Shown: positions 1-7,615 of the stretch, in pieces
Layout of the letters: every line of letters starts with the position of its first letter
Numbering within the stretch: the first letter of the stretch is position 1
Assembly (NCBI GenBank): GCA_027307165.1
Contig: DAHUXM010000009.1
Location: forward strand, 1-64,000
Origin: Gemmatimonadota bacterium
Lineage (GTDB): Bacteria; Gemmatimonadota; Gemmatimonadetes; Gemmatimonadales; Gemmatimonadaceae
Direction of reading: 5' to 3'
DNA length: 64,000 nucleotides
Notes under the pieces: generated by a model
The model's input: the letters and a program-made list of their open reading frames with translations, nothing else
What the model was told of the DNA's origin: nothing
Database searches by the model: none
Program-made: the position numbers and the translations under genes

Positions 1-103
1 AGACCGAGAAGACGTATTCACCGCCGCGCAGGCGGTTCAGAAGGAGTAGCCCGGAGGTAATTGCCCTATCCCTCGATTCACCGCCGCGCAGGCGGTTTAG
101 AAG

Positions 104-135
104 AGCAGATGTGCGAGGCGTGCGGCGAGCGATAC
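104..135 (+). repeat. CRISPR spacer 2, homologous to spacer 22
   Basis: This spacer is 27/32 identical to the one at 1304-1335, in the same register. Read from its third base it encodes QMCEACGERY; the partner encodes QMCEACGETY. Two of the three differing codons are synonymous (GAG/GAA), and the third is CGA versus ACC. The first 13 bases are identical. Confidence 0.9.
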
Positions 136-1303
136 ATTCACCGCCGCGCAGGCGGTTTAGAAGAGTATGATGGTCTTGAATTGCCGCCAGCGGGTATTCA
201 CCGCCGCGCAGGCGGTTTAGAAGACGCAGGCTTACTGCACTCATCGCGGCTGACTATTCACCGCCGCGCAGGCGGTTTAGAAGCACCGATAAACCTGCTT
301 CACGATCTGGATGTAATTCACCGCCGCGCAGGCGGTTTAGAAGGGTTGGAAGGGGATTCAATCATTTGCGCGATGATTCACCGCCGCGCAGGCGGTTTAG
401 AAGAGTATCCCTGACATCGAGAGCATCTAGCCCCTATTCACCGCCGCGCAGGCGGTTTAGAAGATCGAACAGGCTCGCCGCACAGCCGTGCGCAGATTCA
501 CCGCCGCGCAGGCGGTTTAGAAGTCGAAGATGTCAGGCTTGCAGGGATAGAAGTGATTCACCGCCGCGCAGGCGGTTTAGAAGGCAAGGATGGCCAACGG
601 TCCCGACGTCGTAATATTCACCGCCGCGCAGGCGGTTTAGAAGTCGATCTGTTCCGCCAGTGACAGCATGGACATATTCACCGCCGCGCAGGCGGTTTAG
701 AAGTCTCTGACGTCGCGCAGGAGCAAATCCCGTACATTCACCGCCGCGCAGGCGGTTTAGAAGCATCTGCGGTTCTCGATTCGCAGCCTTTCGTTATTCA
801 CCGCCGCGCAGGCGGTTTAGAAGGATGTAGCAGGTATCCGAGCACACGCCAAGCTATTCACCGCCGCGCAGGCGGTTTAGAAGGCGAGGTGATCACCCTG
901 AACGCAGCGCACGTGATTCACCGCCGCGCAGGCGGTTTAGAAGATGTCGGCCATCCCTTCGGCTGCTGTGTTATCATTCACCGCCGCGCAGGCGGTTTAG
1001 AAGAATACCAGAGCTCGTCGTTGAGCACTGTCGAGATTCACCGCCGCGCAGGCGGTTTAGAAGTATTTCTTCGCGTGACATCATGGCGCTTCTACATTCA
1101 CCGCCGCGCAGGCGGTTTAGAAGCAAATGATCCGCCTGACTGTTGTTCTCGAAATATTCACCGCCGCGCAGGCGGTTTAGAAGATGTGTTGGCGTCTTCG
1201 TGCCGCCCGGCTCGAATTCACCGCCGCGCAGGCGGTTTAGAAGTCCTCGAGTGTCACGAACGCGAAAAACGTAACATTCACCGCCGCGCAGGCGGTTTAG
1301 AAG

Positions 1304-1335
1304 AGCAGATGTGCGAAGCGTGCGGCGAAACCTAC
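1304..1335 (+). repeat. CRISPR spacer 22, homologous to spacer 2
   Basis: Partner of the spacer at 104-135. In frame it encodes QMCEACGETY, containing a CxxC pair as in a zinc-binding protein. The flanking spacers of the two copies are unrelated, so this is not a segmental duplication of the array. Confidence 0.9.
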
Positions 1336-2508
1336 ATTCACCGCCGCGCAGGCGGTTTAGAAGATCACGATGCCGAAATTCCGGTCGATCACCTCATTCA
1401 CCGCCGCGCAGGCGGTTTAGAAGGAACCATCGACCGCCAGAGAGGCCCCTGGAAGATTCACCGCCGCGCAGGCGGTTTAGAAGTGCCAGGACATTTCTGT
1501 TGCCGGTAGAGGAGTATTCACCGCCGCGCAGGCGGTTTAGAAGTTGCTACGGGGTTGGTGTACCGGGCGGGCAGGATTCACCGCCGCGCAGGCGGTTTAG
1601 AAGTGTTCAAAGAGGAGGACGACGCCGAGGAGGGTATTCACCGCCGCGCAGGCGGTTTAGAAGACCAGCGTCTCACATCCGAGCACTGAGCGTGGATTCA
1701 CCGCCGCGCAGGCGGTTTAGAAGTAGTTGGAACGTAGTACAAACAAGCAAGAGGGATTCACCGCCGCGCAGGCGGTTTAGAAGGCACGGCATACGACAGC
1801 ACGACTCTGTCTTTGATTCACCGCCGCGCAGGCGGTTTAGAAGTCCAACACGAACACGTCGATGGCCTCAGTGATATTCACCGCCGCGCAGGCGGTTTAG
1901 AAGAAGATCGTACTCTATCCCGAAGGCAGTCAGACATTCACCGCCGCGCAGGCGGTTTAGAAGGGGCGATTGGATCAACGGACTGCCCGACGGTCATTCA
2001 CCGCCGCGCAGGCGGTTTAGAAGATTGTGTGACTTGCACTTAGCTCGTGTGGTGCATTCACCGCCGCGCAGGCGGTTTAGAAGTGCCGACGCGCGAGAAT
2101 GTCCCATACGTGCAGATTCACCGCCGCGCAGGCGGTTTAGAAGTTCCAGGCGATACTTCGCAGTATTGTAGATCCATTCACCGCCGCGCAGGCGGTTTAG
2201 AAGGTCAGGTCCAAGGGGCTTACCTTCTGCGAACCATTCACCGCCGCGCAGGCGGTTTAGAAGAGTTCGCCCGCCGTTCGGTATGCGATTTAAAAATTCA
2301 CCGCCGCGCAGGCGGTTTAGAAGGGCGTCGCGGAACATCAAAGCGTCGGGACAACATTCACCGCCGCGCAGGCGGTTTAGAAGAGTACGGGCGCGCAGAT
2401 GTGGACTATGCGACCATTCACCGCCGCGCAGGCGGTTTAGAAGCCATGTGACGACACCCACGTTCACCTCACGTGTTCGTGCGCGTGCAGATGCAACTAC
2501 TCGCGGAG

Positions 2509-3030
2509 CTATCCCGCCGCCTTCGCTGCCAGCGTCTCCACCACCGCGATATTCTGCAACAACTCCTGCGGTACGCCATGCCGCTTTTGCAGATATGCCG
2601 GGCTGTTGTAGGAAACCCAGACTTTCCCCTGGGCATCTTCCCATATCAGAATCTTGAGCGGGAGATCGATTGCTATGCTGGGAGCGGCTAACATCACAGG
2701 CGTGCCAGCCTGTGGGTTTCCGAAGATCAGGAGTTTGGTAGGCCGCATTTTCATTCCTGCTCTTTCCGCTTCACTACTATGGTCGACGAGAGCAAACAGC
2801 TTGACTCCCTTCGCTTGCAGAATCCCCTTGAGCCTCTCTACCGTTTCATCTACCGAATGATTGCTTGCGATGTTGATGATCCCATCACCCTTGCCGAGCG
2901 TCATGGATGTCTCCGCGCCGTTTTCATACCGCGAGCTTGTTAAATGTCGGGCCGAACCCACATAAGTCGCCATTGCCACGCCGACTAACGCTGGAAAGGA
3001 AGCAATCGCCACACCTCTCTGCACGTACAC
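2509..3030 (-). CDS. DUF302 domain protein, probably exported
   Basis: The 173-residue product has a hydrophobic N-terminal stretch (VAIASFPALVGVAMATYVG) that could be a signal peptide or anchor. A DUF302 domain follows, with the conserved run MRPTKLLIFGNPQAGTP and an acidic, aromatic end (KILIWEDAQGKVWVSY). The family is widespread and of uncertain function, sometimes linked to envelope or redox stress. I chose the GTG at 3030 because GGAGGG lies seven bases upstream on the minus strand; a longer GTG start at 3048 is possible. It follows the GlpD-like gene by about 50 bases on the same strand, so co-transcription is plausible. It ends 65 bases from the CRISPR array and is probably unrelated to it. 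Confidence 0.85.
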   Translation of the reverse strand: MYVQRGVAIASFPALVGVAMATYVGSARHLTSSRYENGAETSMTLGKGDGIINIASNHSVDETVERLKGILQAKGVKLFALVDHSSEAERAGMKMRPTKLLIFGNPQAGTPVMLAAPSIAIDLPLKILIWEDAQGKVWVSYNSPAYLQKRHGVPQELLQNIAVVETLAAKAAG

Positions 3031-3079
3031 GTTATCACCCTCCGTCACATTGTTCGCGGACCGTCGCTCGTGCAGGTAC

Positions 3080-4162
3080 TCAACTGGATTCTTTCAATCT
3101 CCCCACCGTAGCCGCGACCCGCTCCCCCAGCAACCGCGACGTCGTCCACTTTCCACCAAACACACTCACCACGCGACCTTCCACTTCGATAGTCTCCCCG
3201 CGCCGCTGCGCGTGCGCCGACTTTCCGGAGTCCACCAGCGGACGCACACCCGCAAACGTCGTCTCGATGTCCGCTTCACCAATCCCGTTCACAAAGAACG
3301 TATTGTACGCATCCAGCAGGTACTCACGCTCGGCGACGCTGCATGCAATTGGTTCGTCGAGCGTCTGACGCACTTCCGTCGTCCCAACCAGTGTCCGCCC
3401 GTGATGCGGCAACGCAAACACGAGCCGGCCGTCCGACGGAAGGTTCAGCGCAAATCCGGCTTCGATCGCTCTGTTCACAACGAGGTGAGATCCGCGCACG
3501 AGATCCAGCTGTGTGTGCGACGCGATTCCGCTCGCGTCCAGCAACGCACGCGCCCACGGTCCCGCAACGTTCACTATCACGTCGAAGCGCGAAGCATCAT
3601 GGGTCGTACGCAGCTCGCCATCACGCGCGATTTGCAGGACGTCCGTGTTCTCATGAATCACGACGCCGTCGTCTCGCGCACGGTCGGCCGCCCAGCGGCC
3701 GAGCGCTGCGTCGTCCATCTGCGCATCCCAGTACGAGAACGCACCGCGCAGTCCGTCGGGCTTGAGGCCGCTCGCGCGCTCAGGCATGCGTCCTCTACTC
3801 CACCATCCATGACGCCCGAGCCTCGCTCGGCCGGCAAGCAGATCGTATGCCGTGAGACCAGCGGCAAGTGCGAGACGCCCGTGCGGCGCGTGGCTGTACA
3901 GTGGCAGGAACAGCTCGACCCGACGCGTGAGCATGGGTGCGCGCTGCATCCACCAGCGCCGCTCGTGCAATCCCTCGTACACCTGCCGCACGTCGCCCTG
4001 CTCCAGGTATCGCAGGCCGCCGTGTAGCAGCTTGCTCGATGCCGCACTCGTCGCGCCCATAAGCACGCCGCGCTCGAACAGTGCGACTTCATGGCCGCGC
4101 CGTCGGAGCGCCCATGCGCTCATCACACCGTTGATCCCGCCACCGACGATCGCGACTCGCAT
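3080..4162 (-). CDS. FAD-dependent glycerol-3-phosphate dehydrogenase-like oxidoreductase, short form
   Basis: The 360-residue protein opens with a Rossmann FAD site (AIVGGGINGVMSAWALRRRG) followed by an acidic end of strand two. The GlpD/DAO signature SSKLLHGGLRYLEQ lies near residue 45, and VFGGKWTTSR near the C-terminus matches the conserved GlpD FAD motif. Aerobic GlpD oxidises sn-glycerol 3-phosphate to dihydroxyacetone phosphate at the membrane and passes electrons to quinone. Typical GlpD is about 500 residues or more; this one stops after the FAD/substrate domain and lacks the C-terminal helical domain. Its start lies 14 bases after the aldo/keto reductase stop, so the two form an operon. 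The substrate could differ from glycerol 3-phosphate. Confidence 0.88.
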   Translation of the reverse strand: MRVAIVGGGINGVMSAWALRRRGHEVALFERGVLMGATSAASSKLLHGGLRYLEQGDVRQVYEGLHERRWWMQRAPMLTRRVELFLPLYSHAPHGRLALAAGLTAYDLLAGRARLGRHGWWSRGRMPERASGLKPDGLRGAFSYWDAQMDDAALGRWAADRARDDGVVIHENTDVLQIARDGELRTTHDASRFDVIVNVAGPWARALLDASGIASHTQLDLVRGSHLVVNRAIEAGFALNLPSDGRLVFALPHHGRTLVGTTEVRQTLDEPIACSVAEREYLLDAYNTFFVNGIGEADIETTFAGVRPLVDSGKSAHAQRRGETIEVEGRVVSVFGGKWTTSRLLGERVAATVGRLKESS

Positions 4163-4176
4163 CGTGCGTTACACCA

Positions 4177-5250
4177 CTACGTGAAGAGCGCCACGTTCTC
4201 CTCCACGTGTTTCACGTCGCGCATTCCTACAACTATGCTGGCGACATTCGGCAACATGCGCACGAATGACAGCGCGCACGCGGCATCCGTCCTTGCTTCC
4301 GGGAATGCCTCGCGTGCAGCAGCCGGCAGGTTCGTTGCCAGGCGCCCCTGCATGAGCGGCGCGACTGCTATCATCACGATCCCCATGTCGCTGGCGGATT
4401 CGAGCGCTGTCCGCTGATGTCCATTCACCATCTGCGTCGGCGTACGCACTCCTTCCATCATTCCGAGATTCACCGGCATCTGCACGGCAACCATGTGATG
4501 GTCGTCGCCCGCCACATCACGCGCGGCCGACACCAGCGATTCGATGGATATGTGATTCGGTGCGTCCGCGGGAACCCGAAGACCGTTCCACGTCGCGCAG
4601 CCGTATGACTGTATCAATCCGTCGTTCACGCAACGCTCCAGCTCCGCGAACGCATCGTGAATCCGGTTGTCGAACTCGCCGCGCGTCACAACGTCGAGCT
4701 GCTGCTCCGGATTGTGTATGTAGTAGATGTCGATCGAATCGACGCCGAGGTTCGCGATACTGCGTTGCACCTGATTGCGCAGGAATGCCGGAGCGATGCA
4801 GTGCCCGCCCGCGACCAGTTCCGCGGCGTCGATGATTCCCGTATCGAGATATTCACGCGCGATGTACTCACGGTACTCCTGCTTGCTCGCAGGCGGCGGA
4901 GCTTCCAGGGGCAGATAACCGCCCTTGGTCGTCACGAAGATTCTCGCGTCGCGATCGCTGTTGCCGACGTCGCGCAGCACACGCCCGATCACTCGCTCGG
5001 ATCGCTGACAGCGATAGTTGATCGCCGTATCCACGTGATTCACACCCAGTTCGATCGCCCGCCGCAGCGCGCGATCGTAAGCCGCGTCTTCCTCGTCTGT
5101 CGGCGCGCCGAGTGCCGATCCGATCCCGAGTGCGGAAAGCGGCAGGGATGGCGTGTTCGGCGAAGAGTCGGAATGGGCGGCTGTCGGCATGTCGCGGGAT
5201 GATGCCGGCCGAGTAGCGCCATCGCAAGTGGCGACATCACTTTGCTCCAT
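4177..5250 (-). CDS. aldo/keto reductase
   Basis: This is an NAD(P)H-dependent aldo/keto reductase of TIM-barrel type. The catalytic tetrad is recognisable: Asp and Tyr in VDTAINYR, Lys in FVTTKGGY and His in YYIHNPEQQ. The barrel begins at LPLSALGIGSALG after a polar N-terminal extension. I favour the ATG at 5250 (357 residues). An upstream GTG at 5313 would place a perfect 14-bp palindrome at 5271-5284 inside the coding region, which is less likely. The gene is first in a minus-strand operon with the GlpD-like oxidase, suggesting metabolism of a small polyol or aldehyde. The physiological substrate cannot be read from sequence. Confidence 0.9.
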   Translation of the reverse strand: MEQSDVATCDGATRPASSRDMPTAAHSDSSPNTPSLPLSALGIGSALGAPTDEEDAAYDRALRRAIELGVNHVDTAINYRCQRSERVIGRVLRDVGNSDRDARIFVTTKGGYLPLEAPPPASKQEYREYIAREYLDTGIIDAAELVAGGHCIAPAFLRNQVQRSIANLGVDSIDIYYIHNPEQQLDVVTRGEFDNRIHDAFAELERCVNDGLIQSYGCATWNGLRVPADAPNHISIESLVSAARDVAGDDHHMVAVQMPVNLGMMEGVRTPTQMVNGHQRTALESASDMGIVMIAVAPLMQGRLATNLPAAAREAFPEARTDAACALSFVRMLPNVASIVVGMRDVKHVEENVALFT

Positions 5251-5270
5251 TCGCTTGGTCGATGGCCGTT

Positions 5271-5284
5271 CGAACGATCGTTCG
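5271..5284. promoter_or_regulatory. candidate operator palindrome upstream of the aldo/keto reductase
   Basis: CGAACGATCGTTCG is a perfect 14-bp palindrome, 21 bases upstream of the preferred ATG of the aldo/keto reductase and in the intergenic space shared with the divergent desaturase. Its size and symmetry resemble TetR- or MarR-type operators. No regulator gene is adjacent. Confidence 0.4.
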
Positions 5285-5364
5285 GTAAGCGTTTGCCTGA
5301 TACCTGGATTCACGCGTCTTTATAGATTACAGGTCTGCTATAGATCACGGAGATTGACGCCATA

Positions 5365-6153
5365 ATGCCCCATTTTGCAGCTCTTGCCACCGCCTGGTGG
5401 AAGCCGGTCCTTTTCATCATCATCGCTGGACACCTGACCAACGTCTGTGTGACGATCTTCCTGCATCGCGCCCAGACTCACCGCGGTGTGAAGCTCCACT
5501 ACCTGGCAGCGCTTCCAATGCGCATCTGGCTGTGGCTGTCGACGGCGATCGTCACCAAGGAATGGGTGGCCTGCCACCGCAAGCACCATGCATTCGCGGA
5601 CCGCGAGGGTGACCCGCACTCGCCGCTGATGGAAGGTCTCCGCAACATCGTGCTCAAGGGCGCGTTCTACTACCGCAAGGCGGTCCGTCAGCCGGGCATG
5701 CTGGAGAAGTACGGCAAGGGAACTCCCACGGATTGGCTCGAGCGTCACGTATTCTCCAAGCTCAACTGGGTCGGCATCCTGCTCATGCTGGGGATCGACA
5801 TCTGGCTGTTCGGATTCTTCGTCGGACCGCTCGTCTGGGGCATTCAGATGATCTGGATCCCGTTCTGGGCAGCTGGCATCATCAACGGCGTCGGCCACGC
5901 AGTCGGCTATCGCAACTTCGACGTCAAGGACGAGAGCCGCAACATCTCGCCCATCGGCATCTGGCTCGGCGGCGAGGAGCTGCACAACAACCACCACGCA
6001 GATCCGCACAGTGCAGTGTTTTCGGCGCGCTGGTTCGAGTTCGACGTCGGTGCGCTGTATCTCCGCATCCTCGCGATATTCCGTCTCGCCGAGATCAAGT
6101 ACGCGCGCGGAATGCGGGAGCATGAATCGTCGGAGATGCGTGACGCCGCGTAA
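5365..6153 (+). CDS. membrane fatty acid (acyl-CoA/acyl-lipid delta-9 type) desaturase
   Basis: The 262-residue integral membrane protein carries the three histidine boxes of di-iron desaturases: HRAQTH near residue 34, HRKHH near residue 73 and HNNHH near residue 211. Several hydrophobic segments flank them. The family introduces a cis double bond into acyl chains using O2 and an electron donor, and adjusts membrane fluidity. The length matches the compact bacterial type (about 260-300 residues, no fused cytochrome b5). It is divergent from the aldo/keto reductase operon and followed 37 bases later by the YggX-like gene on the same strand. Confidence 0.93.
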   Translation: MPHFAALATAWWKPVLFIIIAGHLTNVCVTIFLHRAQTHRGVKLHYLAALPMRIWLWLSTAIVTKEWVACHRKHHAFADREGDPHSPLMEGLRNIVLKGAFYYRKAVRQPGMLEKYGKGTPTDWLERHVFSKLNWVGILLMLGIDIWLFGFFVGPLVWGIQMIWIPFWAAGIINGVGHAVGYRNFDVKDESRNISPIGIWLGGEELHNNHHADPHSAVFSARWFEFDVGALYLRILAIFRLAEIKYARGMREHESSEMRDAA

Positions 6154-6190
6154 CCCGCGCTTCGCGTAACCCGAGACACCGAAGAGACGA

Positions 6191-6472
6191 ATGCCAGCTA
6201 CAGTAACGTGCACGCGCTGCGGCCAGACGCGCGAAGGATTCGAGCGCGCGCCATTCCCCGGTCCGATCGGCGCGCGCGCGCTCGGCGAGATCTGCCAGGT
6301 CTGCTGGGGCGACTGGCTCAAGCAGCAGACGATGCTGATCAATCACTACGGTCTCAACGTGATGGATCCGCAAGCTCGCCAGTTCATCACGCGCAACATG
6401 GAGGCGTTCCTGTTCAAGCGCGGGGAATCGAGCCAGATCGACACCAGCAAGCTAGGCACGATAAGTCATTAG
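6191..6472 (+). CDS. yggX: YggX-family Fe(2+)-trafficking/oxidative damage protection protein with extra CxxC motifs
   Basis: The 93-residue protein shares the YggX core: a KQQTMLIN helix, LNVMDPQAR and FITRNMEAFLFKRGE. YggX protects Fe-S clusters and is proposed to take part in iron trafficking in the cytoplasm. Unlike E. coli YggX, which has one N-terminal cysteine, this protein has two CxxC pairs, C7/C10 (CTRC) and C35/C38 (CQVC), arranged like a zinc or rubredoxin-type site. It lies between the desaturase and a DUF411 copper-type protein on the same strand. The stop codon is immediately followed by a GTAGGGCGCGGAT palindromic repeat. Confidence 0.85.
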   Translation: MPATVTCTRCGQTREGFERAPFPGPIGARALGEICQVCWGDWLKQQTMLINHYGLNVMDPQARQFITRNMEAFLFKRGESSQIDTSKLGTISH

Positions 6473-6600
6473 TAGGGCGCGGATGTATCCGCGCCTGGCC
6501 CCGTCAGGCGCGATCGGATCTGGATGGGTCGATATCCGCGCCGGCCCCGTCAGGCGCGATCGAATTTGCATGTGTCGATATCCGCGCCTGGCCGCGTTAC
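6472..6600. repeat. palindromic/tandem intergenic repeat, family 2, locus 1
   Basis: It begins with the family-2 palindrome (GGCGCGGAT, two bases, ATCCGCGCC) directly at the yggX stop codon. It continues as roughly 2.5 tandem units of about 46 bp, each carrying TATCCGCGCC(T)GGCCCCGTCAGGCGCGATCG-like sequence with variation. The same palindrome recurs at 7342, 7567, 9678, 16556, 20565 and 34879. Confidence 0.8.
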
Positions 6601-6628
6601 ACCACGCACGATGGAGGAAACGCACACC

Positions 6629-7177
6629 ATGTTGAACGTCCCGAACACATCACGGTTCCACGCCACGATTGCCCTCGCAGCAATCGTCGCCGCGCTCGGC
6701 TGCTCTTCCGGCAAGGCCGATACACCTCCCGCAAGCCAGCAGGCTTCCACCCAGGGCCTCGCCACGCACGCCGCGGCGACACTCGCGCCCGGTACACCAG
6801 GCACACCGGTCGTCGTTTACAAGGACGCCCAGTGCGGATGCTGCAAGGCGTGGGTGCAGCACATGCGCGACAACGGATTCCAGGTGACCGCAATCGACGA
6901 GCCCGCACGAGTGCTGGACTCGATCAAGACCGCGCACGGAATAAACGACGCCACCGCATCATGCCACACCGCGGAAGTCGGCAAGTACGTGATCGAAGGA
7001 CACGTACCAGCCGATCTCGTGCAGAAGCTTCTCACCGACAAGCCAGCTGATGTCGTCGGACTGACAGTCCCAGGCATGGTGACCGGCACCCCCGGCATGG
7101 AAGGCGGAACCCCGGAGCACTACACCGTGCTCGCGATGATGCGAGACGGCACCACACGCCCCTACGCAGAACGCTAA
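6629..7177 (+). CDS. DUF411/CopG-like copper-associated lipoprotein
   Basis: The 182-residue product has a lipoprotein signal with lipobox AALGC (Cys25), a low-complexity linker, and a DUF411 domain starting at VVVYKDAQCGCCKAW (CGCC at residues 69-72). SCHT and a C-terminal VPGMVTGTPGM segment follow. DUF411 proteins include CopG, a periplasmic copper-binding protein associated with copper resistance and thiol-ligated copper clusters; the CGCC and SCH motifs are its metal ligands. I place the start at ATG 6629, preceded by GGAGG at 6613-6617; earlier in-frame starts at 6524 and 6611 precede the signal peptide unnaturally. The substrate metal is inferred from family. Confidence 0.85.
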   Translation: MLNVPNTSRFHATIALAAIVAALGCSSGKADTPPASQQASTQGLATHAAATLAPGTPGTPVVVYKDAQCGCCKAWVQHMRDNGFQVTAIDEPARVLDSIKTAHGINDATASCHTAEVGKYVIEGHVPADLVQKLLTDKPADVVGLTVPGMVTGTPGMEGGTPEHYTVLAMMRDGTTRPYAER

Positions 7178-7615
7178 CGCACGTTATTTCCCACGCGCCC
7201 GATTGGTACGCGTGCATTCGTGACGATTCCCCCCACGCGCCGAATTGGTGGTCCTGCATTGGTGACGATTCCCCCCACGCGCCGAATTGGTGGTCCTGCA
7301 TTGGTGACGATTCCCCCCACGCGCCGAATTGGTGGTCCTGCGTAGGGCGCGGATTCTTCCGCGCCTGGCCCATTTACGCGCAATCGAACCCGGATGACCA
7401 CGTTGTCGATACCACCACACCACACGCCTGGCCCATTTACCCGGTATCGAACCCGGATGACCACGTCGTCAATCCCCCACGCCACCCACCCAACCCATTT
7501 ACGCACAATCGACCCCTGATTCAACACCATCCCCTCGCAGCCGTATTATGATGTTCGCGCATGTGGGGGGCGGATGCATCCGCCCCTGTCGCTAAAGTCC
7601 CGCCCCGGAGCCTAG
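7178..7615. repeat. 438-bp intergenic region filled with tandem and palindromic repeats, locus 2
   Basis: No gene is supported here. 7193-7318 holds three tandem 42-bp units (first one diverged, next two identical) plus a partial copy to 7341, each containing CGCCGAATTGGTGGTCCTGC and a C6 tract. At 7342 this runs directly into the family-2 palindrome GTAGGGCGCGGATTCTTCC, then units of about 63 bp with TTTACGCGCAATCGAACCCG and GGATGACCACG. A further palindrome, GGGGCGGATGCATCCGCCCC, sits just upstream of the M1 peptidase at about 7567-7586 and could affect its expression. Confidence 0.85.

Larger units (their letters stand above)
16..2443 (+). CRISPR. CRISPR array, type I-F-like repeat, 41 repeats and 40 spacers visible
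   Basis: A 28-bp repeat recurs at an exact 60-bp period from 16-43 to 2416-2443, giving 40 complete spacers of exactly 32 bp. The repeat has a CCGCC/GGCGG stem, a five-base GCGCA loop and an eight-base 3' end TTTAGAAG. This is the architecture of type I-F (Csy4/Cas6f) repeats, whose known consensus has TTCAC, a five-bp stem, a five-base loop and an 8-nt handle ending in AGAAA. That match implies transcription left to right, with the leader to the left of the window. The first visible repeat differs by one base (C at 38). The right flank shows no AT-rich leader. No cas gene is present in the window. Confidence 0.97.

Noticed and set aside
384..555. Possible similarity between the spacers at 404-435 and 524-555
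   Set aside because: Only a short TATCCCTG-type stretch is shared in inverted orientation, which is compatible with chance.
61..2451. Apparent open frames through the array encoding repeats such as IHRRAGGLE, SPPRRRF and LLNRLRGGE
   Set aside because: The 60-bp period is divisible by three, so frames stay open through the CRISPR array on both strands; there is no sign of real protein coding.
7193..7341. Second CRISPR array
   Set aside because: The units are direct tandem repeats of 42 bp with no unique spacers.
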